Source of the DNA: Mycobacterium sp.
GTDB taxonomy: Bacteria > Actinomycetota > Actinomycetes > Mycobacteriales > Mycobacteriaceae
DNA length: 41,676 nucleotides
Reading direction: 5' to 3'
Assembly: GCF_002863225.1 (NCBI RefSeq)
Contig: NZ_PKEK01000106.1
Coordinates: 1 to 41,676 of the forward strand
Of the stretch, positions 31,937-38,758 are shown piece after piece (the stretch's first letter is position 1; every line of letters starts with the position of its first letter). A program made the translations under genes and the position numbers. Below the pieces are notes generated by a model that saw only the letters and a list, made by a program, of their open reading frames with translations, had not been told where the DNA came from and searched no databases.

Positions 31937-32824
31937 ATGCTGAGCGACATGGCCAGAATTGCGCTCGTCGGTGGGGGAAGCATGGGCGAGGCCCTGCTGT
32001 CGGGCTTGCTGCGGGCCGGTCGGCAGGTCAAGGACCTGGTGGTAGCCGAGAAGAGCCCCGACCGCGCGCGGTACCTCGCTGACACCTATGGCGTGCTGGT
32101 CACGTCGCTGCCCGATGCGGTGGAGAACGCGACGTTCGTCATCATCGCCGTCAAACCCTCCGACGTCGGTTCGGTCGTCGGCGAGATCGGCAAGGTTGCC
32201 GCAGCGGCCGCGCACGACAGCCCGGATCAGGTGTTCATCACCGTCGCGGCCGGGGTGACGACGGGTTACCTGGAATCCAAGCTGCTGGCCGGTACCCCGG
32301 TGGTGCGGGTGATGCCCAATGCGCCGGCGTTGGTCGGCGCCGGGATCAGCGCCATGGCTGCGGGCCGTTTCGCGACCCCTGAGCAGCTCAAGGAGGTCGC
32401 AGCGCTGTTCGACTCGGTGGGGGCGGTGCTGACGGTCGCTGAGGAGCACATGGACGCCGTCACGGCCGTCTCGGGATCGGGGCCGGCGTACTTCTTCTTG
32501 ATGATCGAGGCGTTGATCGACGCCGGGGTCGGTGTGGGACTGAGCCGCGCGGTGTCGACCGAGCTGGTCGCGCAAACCGTTGCGGGCTCGGCGGCGCTTT
32601 TGCTGGACCGTATAGAACAGGACCGTGAGACGGGGGCTGACGCGCGGCGAGACCTGTCGCTGGACACCACCGCCGCGCGGCTGCGCGCCATTGTTACCTC
32701 TCCCGGTGGCACTACTGCCGCTGCGCTGCGAGAATTGGAAAAACATGGTTTGCGAGCGGCGGTGGACGAGGCGGTACAGGCGGCAAAAACCCGCTCTGAG
32801 CAGCTAAGAATTACATCTGAGTAA
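31937..32824 (+). CDS. proC: Pyrroline-5-carboxylate reductase
   Basis: Last step of proline synthesis, NAD(P)H-dependent reduction of pyrroline-5-carboxylate; cytosolic. 295 residues, equal to M. tuberculosis ProC. N-terminal Rossmann motif GGGSMGEALLSGLL, central IIAVKPSDV and VRVMPNAPALVGAG, C-terminal signature AVSGSGPAYFFLMIEAL and TSPGGTTAAALRELE. ATG 31937 chosen to match the family N terminus (ML..MARIALVGGG); ATG 31949 is possible. An unusually AT-rich stretch begins right at its stop codon. Confidence 0.95.
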   Translation: MLSDMARIALVGGGSMGEALLSGLLRAGRQVKDLVVAEKSPDRARYLADTYGVLVTSLPDAVENATFVIIAVKPSDVGSVVGEIGKVAAAAAHDSPDQVFITVAAGVTTGYLESKLLAGTPVVRVMPNAPALVGAGISAMAAGRFATPEQLKEVAALFDSVGAVLTVAEEHMDAVTAVSGSGPAYFFLMIEALIDAGVGVGLSRAVSTELVAQTVAGSAALLLDRIEQDRETGADARRDLSLDTTAARLRAIVTSPGGTTAAALRELEKHGLRAAVDEAVQAAKTRSEQLRITSE

Positions 32825-32880
32825 TTTATAGAATTTTATTTAATTGCCACCACCCGTCGCAATAACCACACTAGTCCCGC

Positions 32881-32886
32881 TATTCT
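32881..32886 (+). promoter_or_regulatory. Candidate -10 element before the excisionase-like gene
   Basis: TATTCT fits TANNNT and follows a strikingly AT-rich stretch (32822-32843). It would start transcription near 32893, giving a leader of about 70 bases to ATG 32963. Confidence 0.35.
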
Positions 32887-32962
32887 CCTTGTTGGTATGC
32901 ACCTGTTGGTGCCAGCGGAGGGGAAGCCGCTGGGACTGCAGGAGCCTGACGATTGGGTTGCG

Positions 32963-33214
32963 ATGACGTCTATGAACGGGCCATCGGCTGGCGGTAAGGC
33001 GGGACGAGACTCTGGGTCCGCCGACGGCCAGCAGCCCCGGACGCAATTCCTGACCGTTGCGGAAGTGGCAGCACTGATGCGGGTCAGCAAGATGACGGTC
33101 TACCGGCTGGTTCACAACGGTGAACTGCCCGCGGTCCGCGTCGGGCGTTCCTTCCGCGTACACGCCAAGGCCGTGCACGACATGCTGGAGAGCTCCTACT
33201 TCGACGCTGGCTAG
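32963..33214 (+). CDS. Excisionase-like (MerR-type wHTH) DNA-binding protein
   Basis: 83 residues. The C-terminal 50 residues are a textbook helix-turn-helix of the excisionase/AlpA (HTH_17) type: [20 protein letters not shown] then [17 protein letters not shown]. The N terminus is Gly/Ser-rich. It matches Rv0500A, a nucleoid or regulatory protein of unclear role, not a phage excisionase by context. ATG 32963 (MTSMNGPS) aligns with the family start; an upstream in-frame ATG at 32897 would add 22 residues without homology. Confidence 0.85.
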
Positions 33215-33429
33215 CGTTTCGGTGCGGCTCATGCAGCGCCCGCACGCCTCGACTCGTCGGGTGCACCCGGGCGCGAGGTGCCGCGTCGGCGTGTGCCGAT
33301 GACGCTGCGCCGCAATCGGGTGCCGGTACCGGCTTTGGTGTTGGACCTGCCGAGCCGGGTAGAGTGACCGGGTTATTGCATATGCCCGGCCACAGCGGAC
33401 TCGGGCAGTCCAGCACAGATAGCGGAGTT

Positions 33430-33531
33430 ATGGGTTCAGTAATCAAGAAGCGGCGCAAGCGGATGTCGAAGAAGAAGCACCGTAAGCTGCTCCGCCGCAC
33501 GCGAGTGCAGCGTAGAAAACTCGGTAAGTAA
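33430..33531 (+). CDS. Small ribosomal subunit protein bS22
   Basis: A 33-codon gene, too short for most gene finders: it starts [16 protein letters not shown] and ends VQRRKLGK, with 20 Lys/Arg residues. It matches Rv0500B and the mycobacterial ribosomal protein bS22 seen in M. smegmatis ribosome structures (AURKAIP1/COX24-like motif). GGAG lies close upstream of the ATG. An in-frame ATG at 33382 would add 16 residues; the short form is the one known in the ribosome. It lies alone in a 380-base gap between the excisionase-like gene and galE2. Confidence 0.9.
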
Positions 33532-33587
33532 CTTTCGCTTGCGGGCTGTTGTCGTTCGCAGCCTGTGCCGCGCTAGCGCGAGATCGT

Positions 33588-33593
33588 TAGGCT
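33588..33593 (+). promoter_or_regulatory. Candidate leaderless -10 element of galE2
   Basis: TAGGCT occupies -12 to -7 before GTG 33600; just upstream is the 12-base palindrome CGCGCTAGCGCG (33569-33580), which may end the bS22 transcript or bind a regulator. Confidence 0.4.
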
Positions 33594-33599
33594 GATCAG

Positions 33600-34700
33600 G
33601 TGGACTCGTCGGGCGGTCAATCAGGGACCGGCACCGAAGCTGCGGGGTACCCGAAGGTTGTGCTGGTCACCGGCGCATGCCGTTTTCTCGGTGGCTATCT
33701 GACGGCGCGGTTGGCGCAGAACACCGCGATCGACCGGGTCATCGCCGTCGACGCCGTCGCACCCAGCAAGGACATGCTCCGGCGGATGGGCCGCGCCGAG
33801 TTCGTCCGCGCCGATATCCGCAATCCCTTTGTCGCCAAGGTGATTCGAAACGGCGACGTCGACACCGTCGTTCATGCCGCAGCGGCCTCGTTCGCGCCGC
33901 GAACCGGTGGCGGGGCGGCGCTGAAGGAAATCAACGTGCTGGGCGCGATGCAGCTGTTCGCCGCGTGCCAGAAGGCGCCGTCGGTGAAACGCGTCGTGCT
34001 CAAGTCCACGTCGGAGGTCTACGGCTCCAACCCGCACGATCCCGTGCTGTTCACCGAGGACAGCAGCAGTCGTCGTCCGTTCCGCGAAGGTTTTCCGAAG
34101 GACAGCCTCGACATCGAGGGCTACACCCGCGGGCTCGGCCGTCGCCGACCCGACATCGCGGTGACCATTCTGCGGCTGGCCAACATGATCGGCCCGGCGA
34201 TGGAGACCACGCTGTCGCGCTACCTGGCCGGGCCGTTGGTCCCGACTGTGCTGGGACGCGACGCGCGGTTGCAGTTGCTGCACGAGCAGGACGCGCTCGG
34301 CGCCCTGGAGCGAGCCGTCATGGCCGGCAAGCCCGGGACGTTCAACATCGGCGGCAGCGGCATCATCATGCTGTCCCAGGCGATCCGACGGGCCGGCCGA
34401 GTTGCCTTGCCAGTCCCGGGATTTGGTCTCTCGGCGCTGGATTCGCTACGTAAGGCGAACCGGTACCTGGAGATCAATCGCGAGCAACTCGACTATCTGC
34501 GCTACGGCCGCGTGATGGACACCACACGGATGGAAAAAGAGCTCGATTACCACCCCAAGTGGTCCACTGCGGACGCTTTTGACGATTACGTTCGCGGCCG
34601 AGGTTTGACTCCCATTATCGACCCCGAATGGGTACGCTCCATTGAAGGACGGGCCGTATCCGCAGTGCAGCGCTTTGGCGGCCGAGCCAAAATCAATTGA
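33600..34700 (+). CDS. galE2: NAD-dependent epimerase/dehydratase (GalE2 type)
   Basis: 366 residues of the extended SDR family, equivalent to Rv0501. The nucleotide-binding motif is VTGACRFLGGYL (residues 23-34), followed by Asp51 in VIAVDAV, DIRNP and VVHAAA. The active-site Ser region STSEVYGSN is present, but the expected YxxxK is replaced: the tyrosine is in GYTRGLGRR with no lysine four residues on. It may therefore not be a working UDP-galactose epimerase and may bind NAD or a sugar nucleotide without classical chemistry. The GTG start follows TAGGCT. The acyltransferase follows after 21 bases. Confidence 0.85.
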   Translation: MDSSGGQSGTGTEAAGYPKVVLVTGACRFLGGYLTARLAQNTAIDRVIAVDAVAPSKDMLRRMGRAEFVRADIRNPFVAKVIRNGDVDTVVHAAAASFAPRTGGGAALKEINVLGAMQLFAACQKAPSVKRVVLKSTSEVYGSNPHDPVLFTEDSSSRRPFREGFPKDSLDIEGYTRGLGRRRPDIAVTILRLANMIGPAMETTLSRYLAGPLVPTVLGRDARLQLLHEQDALGALERAVMAGKPGTFNIGGSGIIMLSQAIRRAGRVALPVPGFGLSALDSLRKANRYLEINREQLDYLRYGRVMDTTRMEKELDYHPKWSTADAFDDYVRGRGLTPIIDPEWVRSIEGRAVSAVQRFGGRAKIN

Positions 34701-34721
34701 GGCGAAGGGAGGGTTGGTTCA

Positions 34722-35789
34722 ATGGCGGGCGATTCGAAAGCGAAAGTTATTCCCCTGCACGGCAATTCAGGCCGTGCGGCGGCGCAGCGCCGTGCAGGCC
34801 AACGCACCCAGACTTCTCGTCAACATCCATCCCTGCTCTCCGAGCCTGAATCCCGGGCGACCGACGACGAGATCGCTGCCGTCGTACGCGAAATCGATGA
34901 GCACCGACGCGGTGCGGGTGCTCGATCGGCCGCCGAGCAGGCTCCCAACGAGCTCGCCCAGAAGGTCAGTTCGGTCGCCGACTTTCTGCGTCAACGGCTC
35001 GCCGGCGACTATCGCGTCGACGAGTTCGGCTTCGATCCGCACTTCAACGATGCGATCGTCCGGCCGCTGCTGAGGTTCTTCTTCAAGTCGTGGTTCCGCG
35101 TCGAGGTCAGCGGCATCGAGCACCTGCCTGACACCGGCGCAGGCCTGGTGGTGGCCAACCATGCCGGCGTTCTGCCGTTCGACGGACTGATGGCCTCGGT
35201 TGCGGTGCACGACAAGCACCCCGCGCATCGGGACCTGCGACTGCTGGCCGCGGACATGGTGTTCGACCTGCCGATGGTGAGCTCTGCGGCGCGCAAGGCC
35301 GGTCACACGATGGCGTGCACTGCCGACGCGCACCGGCTGCTGGCCGCCGGCGAGCTGACGGCGGTGTTCCCCGAGGGCTACAAGGGTCTGGGCAAACGCT
35401 TCAAGGACCGCTACAAGCTGCAGCGGTTCGGCCGCGGCGGTTTTGTGGCGGCCGCGCTGCGGGCGAAGGCGCCGATCATCCCGTGTTCGATCGTCGGGTC
35501 GGAGGAGATCTACCCGATGCTGACCGATGTGCGGATGCTCGCCCGGGTGTTCGGGTTGCCGTACTTCCCGGTCACGCCGCTGTTCCCGCTGGCCGGGCCG
35601 GCTGGACTGGTGCCGCTGCCGTCCAAGTGGCACATCGCCTTTGGTGAGCCGATCGACACCGCGCACTACGAGGGCGCGGACGCCGAAGATCCGATGGTCA
35701 CCTTCGAACTGACCGACCAGGTGCGTGAGACCATCCAGCAGACGCTGTATCAGCTGCTGGCTGGCCGCCGCAATATGTTCCTCGGTTGA
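34722..35789 (+). CDS. PlsC-type acyltransferase (Rv0502 type)
   Basis: 355 residues. The first 85 are charged and disordered; the acyltransferase domain covers about 130-330 with block I NHAGVLPFD (the HX4D catalytic pair) and block III FPEGYKGLG. The family transfers acyl chains to glycerol-3-phosphate, lysophosphatidate or glycolipid acceptors; the acceptor here is unknown. Peripheral membrane location is likely. ATG 34722 is preceded by GGGAGGG. It forms an operon with galE2, and its stop codon directly abuts the stop of the convergent methyltransferase. Confidence 0.88.
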   Translation: MAGDSKAKVIPLHGNSGRAAAQRRAGQRTQTSRQHPSLLSEPESRATDDEIAAVVREIDEHRRGAGARSAAEQAPNELAQKVSSVADFLRQRLAGDYRVDEFGFDPHFNDAIVRPLLRFFFKSWFRVEVSGIEHLPDTGAGLVVANHAGVLPFDGLMASVAVHDKHPAHRDLRLLAADMVFDLPMVSSAARKAGHTMACTADAHRLLAAGELTAVFPEGYKGLGKRFKDRYKLQRFGRGGFVAAALRAKAPIIPCSIVGSEEIYPMLTDVRMLARVFGLPYFPVTPLFPLAGPAGLVPLPSKWHIAFGEPIDTAHYEGADAEDPMVTFELTDQVRETIQQTLYQLLAGRRNMFLG

Positions 35790-36662
35790 TTACTCAGCCG
35801 GCTTGACCATGGTGAACTGCGCCACGTCGCAGGCGCCCTCACGGAACAGGTTGGCGCACCCCGTCAGGTACTTCATGTAGCGCTCGTAGACCTCTTCGGA
35901 CTGGATCTTGATGGCCTCGTCCTTGCGGGCCTCCAGCGCCTCGGCCCAGAAGTCCAGTGTCCGCGCGTAGTGCTCCTTCAGCGGCTGGACGCGGGTGATC
36001 TCGAAACCGGCCTTGGTGGCGTGGTCTTCGACGATTGCGACGGTCGGCAGGCGGCCGCCGGGGAAGATCTCGTTCATCATGAACAGGGCGAACCGTGCCC
36101 GGGTCATGGTCAGCCGGATGCCGCGGTCTGCCAGCTCCTCGTCGCTCGGGACGACGATGGTGTGCAGCATCATCGTGCCGCCGGCGGGCAGCGCGTCCCA
36201 CGCCATTTTGAAGAAGTCGTCGTAGCGCTCGAAGCCGAAGTGCTCGAAGGCGCCGATCGAAACGATCCGGTCGACCTTGTCGTGGAACTGCTCCCAGCCA
36301 TTCAGCAGAACTTTCCGGGAGCGGGGGGTGTCCAGCTCGTCGAACGATTTCTGCACGTGCTCGGCCTGGTTTTTGGACAGCGTCAGGCCGATCACGTTGA
36401 CGTCGTACTTCTCGATGGCGCGGCGCAGCGTGGCCCCCCAGCCACAGCCCACGTCGAGAAGCGTCATTCCGGGCTCCAGGCCGAGTTTGCCGAGAGACAG
36501 GTCGACCTTCGCCTGCTGCGCTTCCTCGAGGGTCATGTCGTCGCGCTCGAAGTAGGCACAACTGTAGGTCTGGCTCGGGTCGAGAAAGAGCCGGTAGAAG
36601 TCGTCCGAGAGGTCGTAGTGCGACTGGACGTCGTCAAAATGCGGTGTGAGGTCGGTGCTCAT
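35790..36662 (-). CDS. Cyclopropane mycolic acid synthase, PcaA/CmaA-like
   Basis: SAM-dependent enzyme of 290 residues that adds methylene bridges to meromycolate double bonds. Landmarks: the N terminus LTPHFDDVQSHYDLSDDF (very close to PcaA), Cys35 in TYSCAYFER, SAM motif LLDVGCGWG (68-76), IGAFEHFGFERYDD with the Glu-His of the active site, and HYARTLDFW. The position next to the dehydratase and serB1 is that of cmaA2 (Rv0503c), but the sequence is nearer PcaA/CmaA1, so the symbol is left open. It is followed on the same strand by nothing close; hadD lies 35 bases upstream, probably in the same operon. Confidence 0.92.
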   Translation of the reverse strand: MSTDLTPHFDDVQSHYDLSDDFYRLFLDPSQTYSCAYFERDDMTLEEAQQAKVDLSLGKLGLEPGMTLLDVGCGWGATLRRAIEKYDVNVIGLTLSKNQAEHVQKSFDELDTPRSRKVLLNGWEQFHDKVDRIVSIGAFEHFGFERYDDFFKMAWDALPAGGTMMLHTIVVPSDEELADRGIRLTMTRARFALFMMNEIFPGGRLPTVAIVEDHATKAGFEITRVQPLKEHYARTLDFWAEALEARKDEAIKIQSEEVYERYMKYLTGCANLFREGACDVAQFTMVKPAE

Positions 36663-36697
36663 GGTTGGGTTCTCCCCCTGAAAGGTTCCGGCTGACC

Positions 36698-37210
36698 CTA
36701 AGCGCCAGCACGAATAGAAGCAATTGCTGCGATTGTCGCCTCGGCGTTCGCGTCCGGGTTTGACGACTCGCCGAGCATCGTGACGATGCTGGTGATGACG
36801 GGTCCGCCGTCGGCGTCTGTGACTTCGCTGCGGATCTCGGCGATCACCGTGCCGTGCGACTCGATGACGGAGTCGAGGTAGGTGTCGAAGTAGAGCCGGT
36901 CGCCGACCATGATCGGCCGGTGAAAGATGAATTTCTGGTCGCGGTGCAGCACCCGGGCCAGATTGATCGGGATGTCGAACTTGGTGAAGACGTCCAACTG
37001 GACGCGGTGCCCGGCGACCGCGAGGAACGTCAGCGGAGCCACCGGGGTGTCGTAGCCGTATTCGGCGGCGGACTCCTCGGAGTGGTGGGCCGGGTGATCG
37101 TTGCTGATGGCCTCAGCGAATTCGCGAACCTTCTCGCGACCTACGTCGAAGTAATCGGGGTAGCGATAATGCGTGCCGATCAGGCCTTCGGTGCCTGCGG
37201 GCAATGACAT
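36698..37210 (-). CDS. hadD: (3R)-hydroxyacyl-ACP dehydratase subunit HadD
   Basis: 170-residue hotdog protein of the MaoC-like N-terminal (UPF0336) type. It resembles HadA/HadC and matches Rv0504c, which I recall as HadD, a FAS-II dehydratase subunit needed for full-length mycolates in M. smegmatis. Family segments are GLIGTHYRYPDYFDVGREKV, FAEAISNDHPAHH, VAPLTFLAVAGH and LHRDQKFIFHRPIMVGDRL. The catalytic Asp/His pair belongs to the partner subunit in this family, so a HadB-type partner is expected elsewhere. Likely co-transcribed with the downstream methyltransferase. Confidence 0.88.
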   Translation of the reverse strand: MSLPAGTEGLIGTHYRYPDYFDVGREKVREFAEAISNDHPAHHSEESAAEYGYDTPVAPLTFLAVAGHRVQLDVFTKFDIPINLARVLHRDQKFIFHRPIMVGDRLYFDTYLDSVIESHGTVIAEIRSEVTDADGGPVITSIVTMLGESSNPDANAEATIAAIASIRAGA

Positions 37211-37252
37211 GCGCTGCTCTCCACTCGTATCAGTCCTCAGCGGCGCAGCCTA

Positions 37253-38188
37253 TCAGCGTGATTGCCGCCGAGACGCCACCGCAGCCAGTGCGCCGCCCGC
37301 CGCGCCCAGAGCCAGAGCCGACGGTACGCCGATCCGGGCGGCCTTGCGGGCGGTCCGGAAATCACGGATCTCCCAGTCGTGCTTGCGTGCATAGTCACGC
37401 AAGGCGGCGTCAGGATTGATCGCCACGGCCGTGCCGACGAGGGAGAGCAGCGGCACGTCGTTGTAGCTGTCCGAGTAGGCAGTACAGCGTCTGAGATTGA
37501 GTCCCTCGCGGATGGCGAGCGAGCGCACCGCGTGCGCCTTGCCCGGCCCGTGCAGGATGTCGCCGACCAGCCGTCCGGTGAACACGCCGTTCTCGGATTC
37601 GGCGACGGTGCCCAGCGCGCCGGTCAATCCGAGCCGGCGGGCGATGGTGATCGCCAGCTCGTAGGGCGTGGCGGTGACGAGCCAGACCTGCTGACCGGCG
37701 TCGAGGTGCATCTGCGCCAGATCGCGGGTGCCCTCCCAGATCTTGTCGGCGATGATCTCGTCGTAGACCTCTTCGCCGAGCTGCAACAATTCGGCGGTGG
37801 GTCGGCCCTCGATGAATGCCAGCGCCTTGCGACGGCCGGCGGCGACGTCGTCGCTGTTCTCTTTGCCGAGGACCTGAAACTTGGCCTGCGCGTAAATGAA
37901 TCCGAGCACGTCGCGGTAGGTGAAGTACTTCCGGGAGGCCAGACCGCGGCCGAAGTGCACCAGCGATGAGCCCTGCACCAACGTGTTGTCGACGTCGAAG
38001 AAGGCCGCGGCGGTCAGATCGACCGGTGGTAACTCGGGCTTTTCGCCGACGCTGTAGTCGGGCCGTACGTCCGCCAGCGCCCGCTCGGCGCTGGCGTTGG
38101 CGGCCAGCGTCTCATATCGCTGCTCAGCGGGGGTGGGTTCTGCGTTAGGGCCGGGTTCTTCGGTGCCCGGGCCGCCGGGAGCGGTCAC
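37253..38188 (-). CDS. serB1: HAD-family phosphatase SerB1
   Basis: 311 residues. The HAD motif I is FFDVDNTLVQGSS with nucleophile Asp65 and acid/base Asp67, motif II VTATPYE and motif IV SDSYNDVPLL. A hydrophobic C-terminal stretch (SALALGAAGGALAAVA) suggests membrane association. Annotated in mycobacteria as phosphoserine phosphatase, but it is closer to the HAD-IB branch that also includes lipid-headgroup phosphatases. The start is GTG 38188; M. tuberculosis SerB1 is longer at the N terminus. Its GTG overlaps the stop of a possible 38-codon ORF. Confidence 0.88.
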   Translation of the reverse strand: MTAPGGPGTEEPGPNAEPTPAEQRYETLAANASAERALADVRPDYSVGEKPELPPVDLTAAAFFDVDNTLVQGSSLVHFGRGLASRKYFTYRDVLGFIYAQAKFQVLGKENSDDVAAGRRKALAFIEGRPTAELLQLGEEVYDEIIADKIWEGTRDLAQMHLDAGQQVWLVTATPYELAITIARRLGLTGALGTVAESENGVFTGRLVGDILHGPGKAHAVRSLAIREGLNLRRCTAYSDSYNDVPLLSLVGTAVAINPDAALRDYARKHDWEIRDFRTARKAARIGVPSALALGAAGGALAAVASRRQSR

Positions 38189-38301
38189 GGGTTCACACTA
38201 TCCGGCCCTGGGGTGGCGGGTCGGGGTTGGCGGCTAGGTCTGCTGGTCGGGTCACCGGGGCCGACGATGTCGTCCCAGAACAGCGGTGACAGCTGCTTCA
38301 C
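38185..38301 (-). CDS. Possible 38-residue upstream peptide of serB1
   Basis: A GTG-initiated frame of 38 codons (opening MKQLSPLFWDDIVGPGD, then a proline/arginine-rich end) stops in GTGA overlap with the serB1 start, the layout of coupled genes. The first half looks protein-like. No ribosome-binding site is visible and I do not recognise it. It may be a coupling leader, the end of a decayed gene, or chance. Confidence 0.25.
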   Translation of the reverse strand: MKQLSPLFWDDIVGPGDPTSRPSRQPRPATPGPDSVNP

Positions 38302-38494
38302 TCAACGGGCGCCGACGAGGTCAATACGTGTGGAAGTCGCATCGACGGAGCTCACGCGCTTCTGTCAATTCCTCGCCAGTCGGCCGCAAAGACCCGGCTT
38401 TCCAAGGCGTCGACAGGGTATTTCGACGACTTTCGGGCATTATCTTCCCCTAATGGGGGCGGTCGTAGTTACTGCATCCACCAGCGACGTTTCG
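38302..38494. other. Non-coding stretch between serB1 and the toxin cassette
   Basis: Together with the small ORF at 38185-38301 this makes about 300 bases without a secure gene. It contains a small hairpin (CCCC 38447-38450, TAAT loop, GGGG 38455-38458) that could end the cassette transcript. Base composition is less GC-rich than to the left, marking the edge of the accessory region. Nothing else recognised. Confidence 0.4.
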
Positions 38495-38758
38495 TTATCT
38501 CGGAGTACCTCGATACCGGCCGGGCCTATGGGTGAGGAGGTCATCGTGCTCTCGTCGCCGGCACGCCTCGGCAAATTGTGCAGCTAGCTCCTCGTTCTCG
38601 ACAAAGGCGGAGTATTGCTGATCATCGAGCCAATAGGTTTCGATGTAGTCGACCATCGGGTTCGACACGGGTATGCCTAGCACGTGGCGCCTCGACTCGG
38701 GGTCCCTACCAAGCCAGTAATCGTTCTGGTCGGAGAAGAAGCTCAGCTCGTATGCCAT
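38495..38758 (-). CDS. Candidate immunity protein of the toxin cassette
   Basis: 87 residues, acidic, without membrane segment. Visible features are LGIPVSNPMVDYIETYWLDD cut after the aromatic run, and a C-terminal helix with FAEACRRREHDDLL. I do not recognise the family. The ATG follows the toxin stop codon with no gap (TGAATG), and GGAGGGG within the last toxin codons is its ribosome-binding site, so it is made in step with the toxin. Position, size and coupling are those of immunity proteins in polymorphic toxin systems; that role is inferred. Codon use is less GC-biased than in the core genes. Confidence 0.6.
   Translation of the reverse strand: MAYELSFFSDQNDYWLGRDPESRRHVLGIPVSNPMVDYIETYWLDDQQYSAFVENEELAAQFAEACRRREHDDLLTHRPGRYRGTPR

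Noticed and set aside
32963..33214. The excisionase-like gene as evidence of a prophage or integrative element
   Set aside because: It is a conserved core mycobacterial gene with no integrase, attachment repeats or phage genes nearby.
33300..33368. A 22-codon frame before bS22 as a regulatory leader peptide
   Set aside because: No ribosome-binding site or attenuator-like structure could be matched to it; chance is as likely.
38213..38587. A plus-strand frame of 124 codons between serB1 and the cassette
   Set aside because: No homology-like features, low-complexity Ser/Arg content, and it overlaps the candidate immunity gene in antisense.
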